From assembly GCA_964583865.1 (NCBI GenBank), contig CAZOXZ010000019.1, positions 1 through 25,385 of the forward strand: a DNA stretch of 25,385 bases, in the 5' to 3' direction. The notes beneath the pieces are model-generated. The model saw nothing but the letters and a program-made list of their open reading frames with translations. It did no database searches and had not been told where the DNA came from. Source of the stretch: DASSBG01 sp964583865. Its GTDB lineage: Bacteria > Pseudomonadota > Gammaproteobacteria > Xanthomonadales > Rhodanobacteraceae. Each line of letters opens with the position of its first letter. Position 1 is the stretch's first letter. Positions 23,388 through 25,385 of this stretch are shown piece by piece. A program made the translations under genes and the position numbers.

Positions 23388-24665
23388 ATGCTCGATCCGG
23401 GATTGTTGCGCTCGCAACTGGCCGAAACTGCCAGCCAGCTGGCACGTCGCGGCTACAGTCTGGACGTGAATGCTGTCCAGGCGCTGGAAAGCGAGCGCAA
23501 GGCATTGCAAACGCGCACCCAGGCCTTGCAGGCCGAGCGCAACAGCAAGTCGAAGGGCATCGGCAAGGCCAAGGCCGCCGGTGAGGATATCCAGCCCTTG
23601 CTGGCGGAAGTGGCTGGTCTGGGCGATGAATTGAAAGCCGCCGAAAGCGAGCTGGGCGAGCTGCAAAAGCGCCTGCAGGCATTGGCATTGGGCATCCCGA
23701 ACCTGCCGGATGCGTCCGTCCCGGACGGCGCCGACGAGAACGCCAATGTCGAGGTGTCGCGCTGGGGAACCCCGCGCGAGTTCGATTTCAAGGTGCTCGA
23801 TCATGTGGACCTGGGTGCACCCCATGGTTGGCTGGATGGCGATGCCGGTGCCAGCCTGTCCGGGGCACGTTTCACCGTCATGCGGGGCCAGCTGGCACGA
23901 CTGCACCGGGCCCTGGCGCAATTCATGCTGGACACGCACATCAGCGAGCATGGCTACACCGAGTGCAACGTGCCCCTGCTCGTCAGCCCGGACGTCATGC
24001 AGGGGACCGGCCAGCTGCCGAAGTTTGCCGAAGACCTGTTTGCCACCGAGGTCGGCGACAGCCAGCGTTACCTGATCCCGACCGGTGAAGTGCCGCTGAC
24101 CAACCTGGTGCGTGACAGCATCCTGACGGCCGATGAGCTGCCGTTGCGGCTGACCGCACATACACCGTGTTTCCGAGCTGAAGCCGGCAGCTATGGCAAG
24201 GATGTGCGCGGCATGATCCGGCAACACCAGTTCGAGAAGGTGGAGTTGGTGCAGATCGTCCGGCCGGAAGATTCCATGGCAGCCCTGGATGAGCTCACCG
24301 GTCACGCCGAAGTGATCCTGCAGCGCCTTGGCTTGCCCTATCGCAAGATGCTGCTGTGCACCGGTGACATGGGTTTCAGTGCCACCCGCACGCACGATCT
24401 TGAAGTCTGGCTGCCCAGCCAGGCCACGTACCGCGAGATCAGCTCCTGCTCCAACTGCACGGACTTCCAGGCGCGTCGCATGCAGGCCCGCTACCGCAAC
24501 CCGGACACCGGCAAGCCGGAACTGGTGCACACCCTGAACGGCTCCGGCCTGGCCGTGGGCCGATGCCTCATTGCCGTGATGGAGAACTACCAGAACGAGG
24601 ACGGCAGCATCACCGTGCCGGAGGCCCTGCGACCGTACATGGGAGGCATGGAACGCATAAGCTGA
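23388..24665 (+). CDS. serS: Seryl-tRNA synthetase
   Basis: Class II aminoacyl-tRNA synthetase charging tRNA-Ser (and tRNA-Sec) with serine; 425 residues, normal length. The N-terminal antiparallel coiled coil that grips the tRNA long variable arm spans about residues 25-110 (LESERKALQTRTQALQAERN; LGDELKAAESELGELQKRLQ). Motif 1 lies around VMRGQLARLHRALAQFMLDT. Motif 2 is FRAEAGSYGKDVRGMIRQHQ then FEKVELVQI. Motif 3 is NGSGLAVGRCLIAVMENYQ. The TGE substrate loop is IPTGEVPLTNL. GGAAGGA lies before the ATG. Its own promoter is likely. It is followed by a structured tandem repeat and a tRNA-Ser gene, so a synthetase and its substrate tRNA are neighbours here. Confidence 0.97.
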   Translation: MLDPGLLRSQLAETASQLARRGYSLDVNAVQALESERKALQTRTQALQAERNSKSKGIGKAKAAGEDIQPLLAEVAGLGDELKAAESELGELQKRLQALALGIPNLPDASVPDGADENANVEVSRWGTPREFDFKVLDHVDLGAPHGWLDGDAGASLSGARFTVMRGQLARLHRALAQFMLDTHISEHGYTECNVPLLVSPDVMQGTGQLPKFAEDLFATEVGDSQRYLIPTGEVPLTNLVRDSILTADELPLRLTAHTPCFRAEAGSYGKDVRGMIRQHQFEKVELVQIVRPEDSMAALDELTGHAEVILQRLGLPYRKMLLCTGDMGFSATRTHDLEVWLPSQATYREISSCSNCTDFQARRMQARYRNPDTGKPELVHTLNGSGLAVGRCLIAVMENYQNEDGSITVPEALRPYMGGMERIS

Positions 24666-24675
24666 GCAGGGTGAG

Positions 24676-24898
24676 GCAGCTCGCGAACGGCTGGCCGGGG
24701 ATGGCCAGACCGGTGGCCCTGACAGGATGCCTTGTCCTGTGGATTTTGTCCCTGGCGGGTTATTTGCGTCCGGTCGCGTGCAGGCACGCTCCTGATATGG
24801 ATTGCATCGCAAGCACTTGTGCCAAAACGCTTTTTTTTGGCACAAAGCTTGCCGATCCACAAGACTTCATGGATTGCGATGCAATCCATGGGGTCTAC
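24676..24898 (+). repeat. Structured tandem repeat, copy 1
   Basis: First of two ~225-base copies after serS. The 5' third (from GCAGCTCGCGA) is diverged from copy 2; the 3' two-thirds (from about 24737) is nearly identical. It holds nested inverted repeats. ATGGATTGCATCGCAA (24797-24812) pairs with TTGCGATGCAATCCAT (24874-24889). Inside it TTGTGCCAAAA (24817-24827) pairs with TTTTGGCACAA (24835-24845). The right outer arm also lies in its own palindrome, ATGGATTGC-GAT-GCAATCCAT (24869-24889). Frames open through it look like repeat-derived noise. The inner hairpin with its T-rich loop might help terminate serS transcripts. Confidence 0.85.
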
Positions 24899-24913
24899 GG
24901 GGCGAGCGAGACC

Positions 24914-24934
24914 GAACCGCCCTATCGGCGGTTC
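24914..24934. repeat. Perfect hairpin between the two repeat copies
   Basis: GAACCGCC, loop CTATC, GGCGGTTC: an 8-bp perfect stem in the 36-base spacer between copies 1 and 2. No T run follows, so a classical terminator is unlikely. Confidence 0.55.
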
Positions 24935-25160
24935 GCAGCTCGCGAGCGGCTGACCATGGATGGCCAGACCGGCGGCCCCTGGCATGGATGCCTTGTCCCG
25001 TGGATTTTGTCCTTGGCGGGTTATTTGCGTCCGGTCGCGTGCAGGCACGCTCCTGATATGGATTGCATCGCAAGCACTTGTGCCAAAACGCTTTTTCTTT
25101 GGCACAAGGCTTGCCGATCCACAAGACTTCATGGATTGCGATGCAATCCATGGGGTCTAC
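24935..25160 (+). repeat. Structured tandem repeat, copy 2
   Basis: Second copy, offset 259-262 bases from copy 1. It keeps both inverted-repeat systems: outer arms 25058-25073 and 25136-25151, inner arms TTGTGCCAAA and TTTGGCACAA. The inner loop differs (CTTTTTCTTT in place of a run of Ts) while pairing is kept. The inner stem is slightly longer here because CACAAGGCTTGC replaces CACAAAGCTTGC. Apart from the repeats and a tRNA promoter candidate I see no gene between 24666 and 25330. Confidence 0.85.
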
Positions 25161-25236
25161 AGGTGTCGCGGATGCCTGACGCTGCCGGCGACCCGGCCGA
25201 AGGCCGGTGGTGTCGCATTCTGCGGACCAGTTCCCG

Positions 25237-25242
25237 TACAAT
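25237..25242 (+). promoter_or_regulatory. Candidate -10 box for tRNA-Ser
   Basis: TACAAT (5 of 6 to consensus) lies about 88 bases upstream of the tRNA gene. A good -35 is not evident; the spacing would imply a ~80-base precursor leader. Confidence 0.35.
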
Positions 25243-25330
25243 GAGGCCGTCGCGAACGTGCTCCGGAAATGCGGAAGTCCGAACTGCGTGGCGGCGTGTC
25301 TGGTGCGCTATCCGCGGCGGCAACGAAAAC

Positions 25331-25385
25331 GGAGAGATGGCTGAGTGGTTGAAGGCACCGGTCTTGAAAACCGGCGTGGGTTTAC
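25331..25385 (+). tRNA. tRNA-Ser(UGA), 5' part, cut by the window end
   Basis: GGAGAGATGGCTGAGTGGTT begins a typical tRNA-Ser acceptor and D arm. The anticodon stem is CCGGT (25358-25362) and ACCGG (25370-25374), with a seven-base loop CTTGAAA and anticodon TGA at 25365-25367. The long variable arm and T arm lie beyond the window. It reads UCN serine codons. Confidence 0.95.

Noticed and set aside
24587..25132. Minus-strand frame of 181 codons spanning both tandem repeat copies
   Set aside because: Repetitive translation of the structured repeats (the same peptide twice), extending into antisense serS; no domain.
24676..25160. CRISPR array
   Set aside because: Only two long ~225-base units with a 36-base spacer, no short regular repeats and no cas genes.

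Overview
The window is high-GC gammaproteobacterial DNA. It most resembles the Xanthomonadales/Lysobacterales (Rhodanobacteraceae-like). The reasons are a large Ser/Thr kinase with a periplasmic repeat region, a secreted CAP protein ending in an IFADGFE tail, REP-type inverted-repeat elements, and the lolA...rarA...serS gene set. This placement is inferred from gene content; no search was run. A run of exactly 10 Ns at 2270-2279 looks like a scaffolding gap, so the source is probably a draft or metagenome assembly.

Layout. (1) 1-2773, minus strand: etfB-etfA-acetoacetyl-CoA synthetase, a fatty-acid/ketone-body oxidation cluster. etfB is broken by the N gap, and both gap flanks encode the same 27 residues of EtfB in diverged form, so the join is probably chimeric. 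(2) 2927-9844, plus strand: a YoaA/DinG-type Fe-S helicase overlapping tsaB, then a 1000-residue membrane Ser/Thr kinase and a secreted CAP-domain protein. (3) 9845-11601: a REP-like inverted repeat, a terminator, and a minus-strand class III aminotransferase. (4) 11845-13647: a NarL/DesK-type histidine kinase with a one-base frameshift, coupled to an intact LuxR-type response regulator. (5) 13648-17764: a second inverted-repeat element, lolA on plus, and a decaying diguanylate cyclase on minus with a frameshift, a lost metal Asp and no stop before it runs antisense through lolA. (6) 18066-20823: rarA and a CLC-type anion channel/antiporter. (7) 20850-23310: a cysteine synthase-like enzyme divergent from a CysB-like regulator. 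(8) 23388-25385: serS, two tandem ~225-bp structured repeats, and the 5' part of tRNA-Ser(UGA).

The most interesting candidate is in region 7. The CysB-like gene is preceded by an unlisted 53-codon reading frame with a good ribosome binding site and five Cys codons, four of them within seven codons. It overlaps the cysB-like start in another frame. A short upstream segment could pair with the cysB-like Shine-Dalgarno sequence. Together these suggest a cysteine-sensing translational leader. The second candidate is the tandem repeat between serS and tRNA-Ser, where each copy can fold in two mutually exclusive ways.

Several genes (yoaA, lolA, rarA) have a -10-like hexamer 6-8 bases before the start codon and no Shine-Dalgarno sequence, suggesting leaderless transcripts. 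In other gammaproteobacteria lolA, rarA and serS are adjacent. Here the order is kept but a diguanylate cyclase gene and a clc/cys block lie between them.
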